Assembly (NCBI GenBank): GCA_964386865.1
Contig: CAYLUN010000049.1
Coordinates: forward strand, 1-44,763
Reading direction: 5' to 3'
DNA from: CAYLUN01 sp964386865
Lineage (GTDB): Bacteria; Verrucomicrobiota; Kiritimatiellia; RFP12; UBA1067
Length of the DNA: 44,763 nt
Shown here: positions 1 to 10,700 of the stretch, one piece after another
Layout: each line of letters begins with the position of its first letter
Numbering within the stretch: position 1 is the first letter of the stretch
Made by a program: the position numbers and the translations under genes
Notes under the pieces: generated by a model
What the model was told of the DNA's origin: nothing
Seen by the model: the letters and a program-made list of their open reading frames with translations, nothing else
The model's database searches: none

Positions 1-2475
1 CTTTTATATCTTAGCAAGTCCGTTTTGCTGTCCAGCACATGGGGAGCGCCTCATTACTCTGCGGGCGGAACGCCACGAGGTCTTCTCAATCAGGCTGCGC
101 TGTTTGTGGGCAACCCTCTCAAATACTCCAAGACCCTCAAGAAAGAACTGCGCGACATCGCCAATCAGCCCGCAACCGTGCTGGACAAGACCGCGCTGGC
201 CTATGTTTTCCGTGATCCGCCGTTGCCGAACGCGTATGAACGCGACCCGCAGATTCTGCCACTGGACTTTCTCGATGTCCCGTCGAACAAGGAGCAACAC
301 GACGCCTTGGCGCAGGCGTTAAACTTGCCTGTTTCGAGGGTCACAGGCCCGCCTGGAACGGGTAAATCACAGGTGGCGGTCAATCTCCTCGCCAATATCG
401 TCTTCAACTGTGGTTCGGCGCTTTTCGCCAGCAAGAACCATAAGGCCATTCATGCGATTGCGGAACGCGCCGAAACCGTTTCGCCTGACTTACCGTTGGT
501 GCAGTTCTGCACGGTGCCGGGAGACAGTGGGGCAGGGGCGGTCTGGCATCGTCAACAGCTAGACGACATCGTGGGGAAATGCGAGCGACTTTCACGCGAG
601 TTGCGCTTTACAGACGCGCAAATGCGACGGTTCGACGACTCTCTCGCAGACTGGCGTGACTGGCGAACCGAACTGCTGGCAATCGACCGTACCCGCGCAG
701 CGTGGCAAGACATCGCTGCAAAGCGGGAGAAGATTCCCGAAGAATTGCTGAAAGCCGAAAAGTCGGTTTTGTCGGAGAGTTTCCGCCGTCGCATCGAAAA
801 TCTTGCCCGGCGTGTCGGTGAGCCAGAAGCGCGACGCACACTCTTGCAATGCATACTCGACTTCTTGCTTCGACGAAAACGGCGTACGGTCACCGCCGAA
901 GCGGAGTTGCGCACGCTGTTACCGGAAATTTCAGAAAGAGCGAAAGAATCGGGAACTCTGCGTGACCGCGTTTTGCGTCTGTGCGGTGATATCGCCGACT
1001 ATCTTGCCGTCCAAGATGAGGAAACAGCTCTCACAGGCAAACCAACGGAGTTGCCTGACGGGGGCGTACGACAATTGTCCGATGGTATCGCGTCTCGCCG
1101 AGAGCATCTGAAAGAGGCCTACCTTTTCAGGCGAACACGGAGCGTCTCGACGGTTCCCGAAGAGACGCGGGAAGGGCTGCAAAACGCGGCAAAGCGTATC
1201 CGGCGGCAGTCTCTTCCGTTTCTCGCGAATGTGCTGCCGTCCGACAACACGGATGCCGCCCGTGACGTGTTTCACCAGTTTGCAAAGTTCTATCCCGCAT
1301 GGGCGGCGACGCTGTTGTCGCTCTCGAAGGCTTCTCCCTGTATCCCCGGACTCTTTGATCGGGTGATTCTTGATGAGGCGTCGCAATGTGAAATCCCCCC
1401 CGCTATTCCCGCGCTCTACCGTGCAAGGGGTGTCACCGTTATTGGTGACCCCGAGCAATTCCCACCAGTCATCACCATGCGTGAGACCCGTCATGCTTAC
1501 ATTCGATATCAGAAAAACAGACTCGTTGAGATGCCGGAGCGGTTTGATTTCATGACCGGCAATGCCTTCGCGCTTATCACCGCCCCGCAGTTGATGCTGT
1601 GCGAACATTTCCGGTGTCATGAGGACATAGCCGGATACTTCAATGACGAATACTACAATGGTAAACTCCGCGTCCGAACGAACACGGCGAGATTGAACTT
1701 CCCTGCGAACATGGGGTTCCGGCGGTCTGTGGTTTGGCGCGATGTGCGTGATTCGCTGGATGGCGAGATTACAGAAGCGAAGGTTCTCCTCTGCGATCTA
1801 GTGCGGAACGGTTATGAAGGGAAGGTCGGCATTGTTTCGCCGTTCCGTAAGATCGCAGAAAGATTGAAGCAGGATCTTCATGGAAACCCGCTAATCAAAT
1901 GTGCTGAAGACGTGAACACGGCGAACGGATTTCAGGGCGGCGAGCGTGATCTGATTATCTTCGTGTTGGGTTTGAACTCTGAGACGACGCGGGGCGAGGA
2001 CTGGTACGCAGTCTCAAAGGAAAATGAGTACATCTACAATGTCGCCGTGAGTCGCGCCCGGGCTTGTTTGATTGTGATTGGCGACAAGGAACGAGCCGCG
2101 AAATCTGATTCTGCACGGCTCCGGAAACTGGCCGTGATCGAGCAACGCCCCTCCAGCAGTCGGGAACAGTCTCCTGGTGTTGCCTCGATTTACCGGGCAC
2201 TCCGTGAGGCCGGATTTGACCCGGTTCAGGAATATCCGCTATCTGGAAGATATCTCGATATCGCGCTAGTTAAGGAACAGATTGACATTGAAGTGGACGG
2301 CGCGGCGTGGCACTTAAACTGTTACGGCGAGCGGAAAGCTGACGATATTTACCGGGATTTGCAGGTGCGGTCATGCGGGTGGCGTGTCATTCGGTTTTGG
2401 CATAACGATGTCGTGACCGACTTGAACAAATGTGTGAACATTGTTTTGGAAGCTATTAGTAGCACGACGGGTTGA
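1..2475 (+). CDS. SF1 helicase with C-terminal PD-(D/E)XK-like nuclease domain (5' partial)
   Basis: The frame is open to the first base of the window, so the N-terminus lies outside it; the first in-window start-like codon is TTG at 25, and residues below count from there. SF1 helicase motifs are clear: Walker A GPPGTGKS (108-115), motif II DEASQ (D450-E451), motif III GDPEQFPP, motif IV EHFRC, motif V NGFQGGERD and motif VI VAVSRAR (about 673-679). The last 90 residues (from EAGFDPVQEYPL) read as a Vsr/DUF559-type nuclease: RYLDIAL, then IEVDGAAWH with E756 and D758, then GWRVIRFW. This helicase-nuclease layout is known from AAA_11/AAA_12 proteins with an MTES_1575-type REase domain, often found near defence genes. 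It is an ATP-driven nucleic-acid translocase joined to an endonuclease, acting in the cytoplasm. By eye its base composition is less GC-rich than the next genes, suggesting acquisition. Its substrate is unknown. Confidence 0.88.
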   Translation, partial: LLYLSKSVLLSSTWGAPHYSAGGTPRGLLNQAALFVGNPLKYSKTLKKELRDIANQPATVLDKTALAYVFRDPPLPNAYERDPQILPLDFLDVPSNKEQHDALAQALNLPVSRVTGPPGTGKSQVAVNLLANIVFNCGSALFASKNHKAIHAIAERAETVSPDLPLVQFCTVPGDSGAGAVWHRQQLDDIVGKCERLSRELRFTDAQMRRFDDSLADWRDWRTELLAIDRTRAAWQDIAAKREKIPEELLKAEKSVLSESFRRRIENLARRVGEPEARRTLLQCILDFLLRRKRRTVTAEAELRTLLPEISERAKESGTLRDRVLRLCGDIADYLAVQDEETALTGKPTELPDGGVRQLSDGIASRREHLKEAYLFRRTRSVSTVPEETREGLQNAAKRIRRQSLPFLANVLPSDNTDAARDVFHQFAKFYPAWAATLLSLSKASPCIPGLFDRVILDEASQCEIPPAIPALYRARGVTVIGDPEQFPPVITMRETRHAYIRYQKNRLVEMPERFDFMTGNAFALITAPQLMLCEHFRCHEDIAGYFNDEYYNGKLRVRTNTARLNFPANMGFRRSVVWRDVRDSLDGEITEAKVLLCDLVRNGYEGKVGIVSPFRKIAERLKQDLHGNPLIKCAEDVNTANGFQGGERDLIIFVLGLNSETTRGEDWYAVSKENEYIYNVAVSRARACLIVIGDKERAAKSDSARLRKLAVIEQRPSSSREQSPGVASIYRALREAGFDPVQEYPLSGRYLDIALVKEQIDIEVDGAAWHLNCYGERKADDIYRDLQVRSCGWRVIRFWHNDVVTDLNKCVNIVLEAISSTTG

Positions 2476-2569
2476 CGGCACCTCTATTGTCCCTTATTCT
2501 AACTCGTGGTTGAGATTCTTGTGGCAGTTTATGCCAGTTGAATAGCGTGACTTCACAGCGAGGTGGTTG

Positions 2570-4213
2570 ATGAGACTTGTAATGATCGTCGGTATGATGG
2601 GTTCGATTCTGCTGGCGGTGGGGTGTCGTCTGGCGGGATCACGGGTTTATGAGGCGGATGTGGTGGTCTACGGCGGCACCTCGGCAGGCGTGGCGGCGGC
2701 GGTTCAAGCCGCCAAGATGGACAAGTCGGTCATTCTCGTCGGCCCCGACCGGCACCTCGGCGGGCTGAGCGCCGGCGGGCTGGGCTATACCGATTCGGGC
2801 AACACCAAGGCGGTCGGTGGGCTGGCGCGTGAGTTTTACGAGCGCATGTACCGGTACTATGGCAGCGAGGCGGCGTGGCGCTGGCAGCGGATGGCGGAGT
2901 TCACGAACGAAGGCCAGGGCAGCCGCTCGCGCGTGGAGGCGGAGCAGGCCATGTGGACCTTCGAGCCGCATGTGGCCGAGGCGCTCTTCGACGCGTGGGT
3001 GGCCGAGCACAAGGTGCCGGTCTACCGCGACGAGTGGCTGGATCGCGCGAACGGCGTTGTCAAGCAGGCCGGGCGCATCGTGTCCGCTACCATGCTGAGC
3101 GGCCGGACGTTCAAAGGCAAGGTTTTCATCGACGCGACCTATGAGGGCGACCTGATGGCCGCCGCGGGCGTGTCGTACCACGTCGGCCGCGAGGCGAACA
3201 GCGTCTATGGCGAGACCTGGAACGGCGTGCAGTTCGAGGGCATCCTGCACCACCGCCACCGCTTCATGACGCCGACCTCGCCGTACAAGGTGCCGGGCGA
3301 CCCGACGAGCGGCGTGCTGCCCTACGTCTCGACCGAGCCGCCTGGCAAAAACGGCGAGGGCGACCGCCGCGTGCAGGCCTACTGCTACCGCACCTGCCTG
3401 ACGCGACACGCGCCCAACCGCGTGCCGTTCCCGAAGCCGGACGGCTACGATCCCGCGAACTACGAGCTGCTGCTGCGCGACCTGCTCACGGGCCGCAAGG
3501 ACTTTTTCGAGAAGTTCGATATGATCCCGAACCTCAAGACCGACACGAACAACCACGGCGCGTTCAGCTCGGACTTCCTCGGCATGAACTACGACTACCC
3601 AGAGGCGTCGTACGCGCGCCGCCGCGAGATCCTCAAGGCGCATCAGGATTACCAGAAGGGCTACTACTACTTCGTGGCCAACGACCCGCGCGTGCCTGCG
3701 GAGATCCGCGACGAGATGGCGCAGTGGGGGCTGGCCGGCGACGAGTTCAAGGACAACGGCCACTGGCCGCACCAGATCTACGTGCGCGAGGCGCGGAGGA
3801 TGATCGGCCAGCACGTCATGACCGAGCACGACACGCTCAACAAGACGGCGGTCAGCGACCCGGTCGGCATGGGCTCGTACACGCTCGACTCGCACAACGT
3901 GCAGCGCTTCATCACGCCGGACGGCTTCGTGCAGAACGAGGGCGACGTAGGCGTGCACACCAAGGGGCCGTATAAGATTTCGTACGGCTCGATCGTGCCG
4001 AAGAAGGCCGAGTGCCAGAACTTGCTGGTGCCGGTGTGCCTGTCGAGTTCGCACATCGCCTTCGGCTCCATCCGCATGGAGCCGGTCTTCATGATCCTGG
4101 GCCAGAGCGCCGCGACTGCTGCGGCCTTCGCCATCGACGGCGGCACGGCCGTGCAGGACGTCGACTACCCGAAGCTGCGCGACCGGCTCGTGGCCGACAA
4201 GCAGCGGTTCTAG
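2570..4213 (+). CDS. Secreted FAD-dependent oxidoreductase (lipoprotein)
   Basis: A 547-residue protein. ATG 2570 is preferred over TTG 2567 because GCGAGG lies just upstream at normal distance. The N-terminus is a lipoprotein signal peptide ending in LAVGC (Cys19), so the protein is probably exported and lipid-anchored. A Rossmann dinucleotide fold follows immediately: ADVVVYGGTSAGVAAA (GGTSAG at 35-40), then GGLSAGGLGYTD, typical of the FAD_oxidored (PF12831) group. The C-terminal block with GQSAATAAA is the usual FAD-pocket end of this family. Such secreted oxidoreductases are abundant in PVC bacteria that degrade polysaccharides, but the substrate is rarely known and cannot be read here. 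The gene stands alone between the helicase and the amylase cluster. The 94-bp gap before it holds TGGCA-N5-TGCCA (2522-2536), a weak inverted repeat of uncertain meaning. Confidence 0.88.
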   Translation: MRLVMIVGMMGSILLAVGCRLAGSRVYEADVVVYGGTSAGVAAAVQAAKMDKSVILVGPDRHLGGLSAGGLGYTDSGNTKAVGGLAREFYERMYRYYGSEAAWRWQRMAEFTNEGQGSRSRVEAEQAMWTFEPHVAEALFDAWVAEHKVPVYRDEWLDRANGVVKQAGRIVSATMLSGRTFKGKVFIDATYEGDLMAAAGVSYHVGREANSVYGETWNGVQFEGILHHRHRFMTPTSPYKVPGDPTSGVLPYVSTEPPGKNGEGDRRVQAYCYRTCLTRHAPNRVPFPKPDGYDPANYELLLRDLLTGRKDFFEKFDMIPNLKTDTNNHGAFSSDFLGMNYDYPEASYARRREILKAHQDYQKGYYYFVANDPRVPAEIRDEMAQWGLAGDEFKDNGHWPHQIYVREARRMIGQHVMTEHDTLNKTAVSDPVGMGSYTLDSHNVQRFITPDGFVQNEGDVGVHTKGPYKISYGSIVPKKAECQNLLVPVCLSSSHIAFGSIRMEPVFMILGQSAATAAAFAIDGGTAVQDVDYPKLRDRLVADKQRF

Positions 4214-4230
4214 AAAGCCATTGTTAGGAG

Positions 4231-4334
4231 CGAGGACACTCCTGTCCTCGGCTTTGATTGGGAGCAAGGACACTCTTGTCCTTGCTGCGGGACAAGAGTG
4301 TCCCGCCTCCCAGACGGGGACAAGAGTGTCCCCG
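4231..4334. repeat. Four tandem GGACA-NNNN-TGTCC hairpins
   Basis: Four short palindromes share the core GGACA-4 nt-TGTCC: 4231-4250 (stem CGAGGACA), 4264-4285 (GCAAGGACA), 4287-4306 (GCGGGACA) and 4315-4334 (CGGGGACA). The loops are CTCC, CTCT, AGAG and AGAG, so copies 1-2 and copies 3-4 lie in opposite orientations. A fifth copy lies at 14453-14470. Stem bases vary in a compensated way: each arm change is matched in the partner arm. They follow the oxidoreductase stop codon and could help end its transcript, but no T-run follows. A dispersed REP-like repeat is the simplest reading. Confidence 0.85.
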
Positions 4335-4413
4335 CTCCCAATTGAACCGGCTCCTTATGATGCGCCTTCATCACGGAATTTCAAATCACAGGGGTACTGA
4401 ATCGTTGATCGGG

Positions 4414-4645
4414 GGGTGCGATTTTACTTCGTTGCATCGCACCCAGAAGTCAGAATTCAGGAGTCAGAATTCAGAATTGCTTCGCAACGACTTACATACG
4501 AAAGCGCCGCCCAAAAAGGTGTCTCCCAAAGAGGAGACAGGAAGAATCTCGCGCGAATCGGACATAACTCGTTGGCATCCAACTCCTGAATTCTGGCTTC
4601 TGGCTTCTGAATTCTGTGCGATTGCAATAGTTTGCAATCGCACCC
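4414..4645. mobile_element. MITE-like element, 232 bp, 10-bp TIRs and 9-bp flanking direct repeat
   Basis: The ends are perfect 10-bp inverted repeats: GGGTGCGATT at 4414-4423 and AATCGCACCC at 4636-4645. They are flanked directly by a perfect 9-bp direct repeat, TTGATCGGG (4405-4413 and 4646-4654), as expected for a target-site duplication. Each end is also a hairpin: left GGGTGCGAT/ATCGCACCC (4414-4444), right GTGCGATTGCAA-TAGT-TTGCAATCGCAC (4616-4643). Inside lie inverted blocks built from CAGAATTCAG units (about 4442-4478 and 4583-4616) and a GTCTCC/GGAGAC stem (4519-4536). No transposase frame is visible; the 143-codon frame across this region is built from repeats. It sits just upstream of the giant amylase promoter. 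Confidence 0.7.
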
Positions 4646-4672
4646 TTGATCGGGCTTCTGGCCTAAAAAGGG

Positions 4673-4703
4673 TTGCGCGCCTCGCGTGAAACGGGGATAC
4701 TAT
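4673..4703 (+). promoter_or_regulatory. Candidate sigma-70-type promoter of the GH13-GH57 gene
   Basis: TTGCGC (4673-4678) and TACTAT (4698-4703) are separated by 19 bp. Transcription would begin near 4710, giving a leader of about 50 nt to ATG 4762. That argues against the GTG at 4711 as start codon. The spacer is one base longer than in the other promoters seen in this window. Confidence 0.4.
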
Positions 4704-4761
4704 CGGCACAGTGTTCACGTGTGTGTCGTTCGGCGGGTCCTTCCGCGAAGGGGTGACGGCG

Positions 4762-7700
4762 ATGAGGAAGAGTGGGAAGCTGATACCGGCCCTGTTGGTT
4801 TGCCTGATCTCCTGCACCAGCGCCTGGTCTGAGGTCATGCTCCAGTACTTCAACACGAGCTGGCGCGAGATCGCGGACAAGATGCCGGAGCTGGCCGAGG
4901 CGGGCTACACCTCGCTCTGGCTGCCGCCGCCCACCAAGGGCAGCGGCGGGCTGTCCGTGGGCTACGACCTCTGGGATCCGTTCGACCTCGGCGGCAAGGA
5001 TCAGCGCGGCTCGGTGCGCACCCGCTATGGAACCGAAGCCGACCTCCTGTACCTGGTGGAGGTGGCGCACCGCTTCGGCATCCGCGTCTACTTCGACAAC
5101 ATTATGAACCACCGGGCCTTCGACATCCCGGGGTACAACGAGAGCACGCCGATCGACATCTACCCGGGCATGGTGCCCGAAGATTTCCACCTGCGCAAGA
5201 CCGAGGAGGGGTTCTACCGCAAGTGGGACAACTGCCGCGACTGGAACTCGGCCTGGCAGGTCATGAACCTCGGTCTCGCGGACCTGATCGACATCGCGCA
5301 CGAGACGCCGAACGACAACTTCGGCCTCTACGAGGGCGACGACCACCCCACGTGGAGCGGCGTGCGGCAGCCGAACAATCCCGACTACTATCTGGACGCG
5401 GATCTGCCGCTCAGCGTCGGCTACTCGTCCTATTCGTGGAGCGAGCACACCTTCGCGAACAAGGAAGTGTACGCCGACGTGGGCTACACCAACGCAGCCG
5501 GCGCGTTCGTGTCCGCTGCGGCCGGCAACGGACGCTTCGACTGGGAGGACGCCAACGCCGACGGGCAGCACTCCGCCGGCGAGCGCGGCGAGCCGTTCGA
5601 GGACACCGGGCTCGACGGCGCCCGGCCCGGCTGGCAGGACGCGGCGCACGGCTATGGCGACGGCCGCTACAACATGGGCAACCCGGTCTCGGAGGATGTC
5701 GGCGCCTACCTGATCCGCGCGGCGCGCTGGCTGATCGACCGCACCAAGGCCGACGGCTTGCGTCTCGACGCGGTCAAGCACGTGCCCGACTACTTCTTCG
5801 GCGCGTACAACAGCGACACCAGCGGCGCGGGCTACACCGGCGGCGCGCAGGTGCAGTACAACCTGTCGCGCAACATCTCGGACTGGGGCAACCACCGCGA
5901 TTCGGTGTTCAACACGGAGATCGCCCGCGACGACGCGCTGATGTTCGGGGAGCATCTGGGATCTCCGCCGGGGTACGGCGGCTACTTCGCGACCGGCATG
6001 CGGCTGGTGGACAACGAGCTGCGCAGCAAGCTCAACGGCACGCTCGGCAGCCCGTGGGCCGGGCTGGAGGGTATGGACCAGCCGGGCGCGGGCGGCTTCG
6101 CGCCCGACCTGGGCGTGATGCACGCGCAGAGCCACGACAACGACTACGCGTCGCGCCGCGAGCTGCAGCACGCGCTCTACTTCACGCGGGCGGGGCTGGG
6201 CCTGCTCTACACCGACGGCAACCACCACGCCGAGACGCTCGGCGAGAGCGGCGGCGCTTTCCCGCGCTGGGCCAACACCGCGTTCCTGGGCCAGTGGAAC
6301 GACGGCCGCGTGCCGAACCTGCTGTACATCCACGACCAGTTTGCGCGCGGCACCCAGCGCGGCGTCTACTCCGACGGCGACTACGTGGCCTACGAGCGGA
6401 TCGACGGGCGCCAGGGCGGCAGCACGGACGCCGACAAGGTCACCCTGCTGGTTCTGCTGAACGACAACTACGCGGTGGGCGTGAAGCGCTCGATTGATCA
6501 GCTCACGAGCTTTCCGCACCAGAGCGGCGGCGCCAACGCCTACCTGTACAACTACTCAACATACGGCGGCGGCTTCTATACGTGGGCGTCCGACCTGTGG
6601 GACGTCACCGTTCCGCCGGGCGGCTACTTCGCCTTTTCGTGGAAGAACCCCGACCCGTCGACGCTGTGGAGCCAGACCGGCGGCCAGCCGTTGACCATTT
6701 ATGAGAACGGCGCGGAGGCTCCCTTGCTGGCCGTCGAGCGCTCCGATGGCCCTGACGGCGATCCGGGTTTCAATCCCTACGGTGTGACCGACACCAACGC
6801 GACGGACTACGCCTACACGTATCGCGTGCCGCGCGTGACGGCTGGCACCAACCTCCAGTTCGTCGCCCGCGTGGATGGCTCTGCTGCGAACGTGCTGCTG
6901 AAGCTCGACGGCGGCGTAGACCTCAACGGCACGAGCGGCTACGCGTGGGACGTGGCCAAGCGCGACCAGCCACCCACAAAGGCGGACGACGTCTTCCTCG
7001 GTTACGAGCAGGCGTCGTTCGTCAAGCGTATCCACCGGGAGAAGTTCGCGGCTAGGGACAGCGCGCACAACAAGATCGGCTCGGCCGGCGCGACGAGCTA
7101 CACCACGCTCTGGGGCAGCGGCGCGTGGACGGTCAACGAGAGCAGCGCGGCCAACGACTGGAGCGGCGCGGAGACCGCGGTGTTTGTCTACCACGACCCC
7201 GCCGGGACGACTGACCGCGGCGCGTCGCAGAACAGCGGCTCCGCGCTGTGGGCCAAGACGGGCGACCCTGGCAACATCAACAGGGTCTTTCTGTACTATA
7301 CGGCGGACGGCACGTGGCCGGAAGGCGCGGGCGGCCAGGGCAAGGGCTCCACGCGGACGGTCGAGCTGAGCTTCGACCACGCCGACTCGGGCGACGGCAA
7401 GGACTGGTGGACGTGCGCGCTGCCGACGGTCGGCGCGGGCATGGACTTCCGCTACAAGGTGGGCGCGTTCCGCCAGCAGGACGGCAGCGGCTCCGCGCCG
7501 TGGGGCATCGTCTGGCCGGGCGATCAGGCGAGCGTCGGCCTGAAGACCACGCGCATGGGCGTGTGGCAGGTTGTCGGTTTCAACGCTGAGGCGGTCGGCT
7601 ACAATCCGCACAACGACTTCGGCGCGCTTAAGACCGGGCTTGAGGAGGGTTTCCACCTCATCCAGGCGCGCGCGTTCTTGCAGCGCGACAGCCGGGCCTC

Positions 7701-10700
7701 GATCTATAACACGTTCAAGCAGACCTTTTACTACGACGTGCAGCGGCCGCAGGGGCTTGTCCTCTGGCCCGCGCGCGACGGCGACAGCGTCGGCGGCCAG
7801 CAGTACGGCGTGGTCGTGCGCTCGGATCGCACGGTGCGCGAACTCTGGTGTCACGTCGACGACGGCGACCCGAACAACGACGACGTCGTGACGGGAGTGG
7901 CCAACGGCAACGGTCGCGGCTTCGAGCCGTACGACGATCTGAACGACAGCGGGAGCTACGACGCGGGAGAACCCTACGCGGACGTCAACGCGAGCGGCGC
8001 GTACGACGCGCTGCTGGCTGAGGCCTGGCAGGCGGCGTACGAGGAGAGCGCCTATCTGCCGGGCTCGGATGGCTACGCGAAAAGCTGGCGCTTCAACTAC
8101 GTGAACATCCCGGCGGGCGGCGCGCCCGGCGTGATCAAAGCCCGCCTGCGCGAGTGGTCGTCCGCCACGCGCTCGGCGTGGACAACCAACACGGCCGACG
8201 CGGTCGGTCATTTCACCACGCTGGCGCGGCAGGTTTGCACGTGGGGGCCCGACCAGCGGCTCTTCGTGGCCTGGCCGCAGGCTGACGGCGACCCGGTCGG
8301 CGCGGGCTACGGGCTGAAAGTCTATTTCTCCCAGTCGCTGGCCGAGGGGCTGAGCGACGCGCAGCTCATCGACGCCTTCGCCATCCGGATACAGAGCGCC
8401 GTGTCCGGACAGACGTCGGGCGGGGTCGTGCAGAACAAGGCCGGTTACGCGATCATGAGGAACGAGACGGGCGACTACCACGCCTTGCGCCTGAACCTGC
8501 CGAACCTCTACAACGGGATGCCCGACTGGTTGCACGGCGTCGAAGTCACGCTGACGCGCGAAGGCGCGGGCGACCTGGTGGCGACGCGGCTGGTGCGCGC
8601 GGAGAAAGGGGTGGAGGCTCCGCACCTCGAGATCGTGGAGCCCAAGGAGTACGACTCGGACGGCCAGCCGATCAAGCTCGTCATCCCCGATGTGGCGTAT
8701 CCCACGGCGACGAACCGCTCGCTGACGATTCAGCTGCGGACGGTCACCAACGTGGTTCAGCACGGCGTCGCGATGGATCAGTGGCCGTCGGGCTTTACCG
8801 GCACCGTGAGCTTTGTGACCAACCGCATCGAGGGCGGCTACCTGTTCCTCGACTACCGGTGGACGTGGCTGTGCGAGGGACTGTTCCATTTCACGGCCGC
8901 TGTGCGAACCGCCGCAGGCGCCTCCAACTCGGTGGGCCGCTCCTGCACGGTGATCTTGCGGCAGACCGTGGAGTCGGCGGAGGGCGACGGCGACGACGAT
9001 GACGACGGCATTCTCGATCTGGACGAGGTCACCTCGTACGCGCTGCTCGACGCGGTCTCCTCGCCGAACTCCGACCTGTGGGTGCAGCACGAGATCCACA
9101 CGTACACGTGCTGCGGTAAGACGGGCGCGACCAGCCCGGACTCCGATGGCGACGGGCTTTCCGACGGGCTCGAGCTGGGGTGGCGGACGCCGACCGCGCC
9201 GGCGCAGACGGACGCGGAAGCCGACACCAATGGCGACGGCTATCCGAACTTTGTTGCCGACCTCGACCCGCCCTTCTACAACACGCTCGACAACGAGGGC
9301 GAGGTTCCCGGCGTCGACAGCATCTCCAAGGGCGGCGACCGAACGCGGCGGGTGGCGGGTGCGACGACCGACCCGACGAAACCTGACACCGACGGGGACG
9401 GGCTCTCCGACGGCGTCGAAGACGCGAACCGCAACGGCTGGGTGGACGGCGACGGCGCGGAGCTGCCTTCGAGTTGGGATCCGTGGCTGTCTCGCGCCTG
9501 GCCAGACGGCGAGATCGACCCCGGCGAGACGTGGCTTGAAACCGACCCGAATAACGCCGACTCCGACGGCGACGGCGCGGTCGACGGCTACGGCGAGGAC
9601 AGAACCCGCAACGGCCGCATCGACGGCGACGCCGACACGAATCGCGTCTGGAGCGCGGGCGAGGTGTGGTCGGAGACCGATCCGCTGAAGCCGGACACGG
9701 ACGGCGACGGCTTGCCCGACGGATGGGAGAACCGCTACGGCTTCGACCCGCTGGACAGCGGCTCGGCCAGCTTGCGCGGCGCGACGCCCGCCCTCGTGAA
9801 CGGCGCGCTGGGCGATCCGGACGCCGACGGGTTTAACAATGCGCAGGAGTACGCCAACGGCACGAACCCTCGCGCCGCCGACACAGGCGTGCCGCCGCCG
9901 CCCGGCAGCATCGTCATCGGGCGCGGCGCGGCGCTGGGGGCGGTCAACGGCGCGACGAATTTCGTGGAGTTCACGGACTGGAGCGCCAGCGACCTTGTGG
10001 CTCTGGACGCCTACAACGACCAGGCACAGAACGGGGCGGTGGACATTTACCGCGGCTGGGACGGCTACGACTCCTCCCGCGACATGGTCGCCTTCTACGC
10101 GCACGACGGCGGCGCCCCCGCAGCGGGCGGCGACGGGCGCTTTTACTTCCGCGTGGACTTCGACAACTTGCAGGCGCATGCGGAGGACGGCTATCTCGAC
10201 CTCTACGTGGCCATCGACATGAACAGCCCGTCGGCGGGCGAAGTCGCCCTGCCGGACGAGGTGGACTGCGGCACGCTCATGCGCTACGAAGCCGTCGTCG
10301 CGGTCTACGGGTATAACACGGGTCGCGTCTACGTGGATCTGGACAGGAACAGCAACACGGCAACAGCCGGCCAGAGCCCGCACGCGTTTGGGCTGGAGGG
10401 GCGCGATCAGAATGCCGCCAACGGTTTCGGGCAGGCCCACTTCAACGCTGCGCTGGATGCGGTCGAGTTCTCGATCAGCCGCCAGGCCTTGCTGGACGCG
10501 GGGTGGAACGGGCTCGACTACCGCGTGCTGAACTTCCAAGTGTACACGACCAAGGACGGCACGCAGAACACCCCGCTCGGAGCGGGCGACATCGGGGGCC
10601 GCGCCGACTTGCGCGACACCGTTCGCAGCGACTGGATCTGCTCCGACTACTGGCGCGACCAAGACGCGATCAAGGCGAATCCGTACCTAAACCAGTGGGT

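Noticed and set aside
2639..4273. 544-codon - strand frame opposite the FAD oxidoreductase
   Set aside because: Antisense shadow; His/Val/Arg-rich with no recognisable domain.
4231..4645. CRISPR array
   Set aside because: Repeats are palindromes of varying sequence without regular unique spacers, and no cas gene is present.
4258..4689. 143-codon + strand frame over the repeat region
   Set aside because: It translates hairpin repeats and the MITE-like element, has no ribosome-binding site and no domain; treated as non-coding.
4663..6519. Long - strand frame (618 codons) opposite the giant amylase
   Set aside because: A shadow of high-GC codon use; the product is Val/Arg/Ala repeats without motifs, while the + strand has clear GH13 catalytic motifs.
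6556..10662. 1368-codon - strand frame
   Set aside because: Antisense shadow of the amylase gene; low-complexity Val/Arg/Ala composition and no start context.
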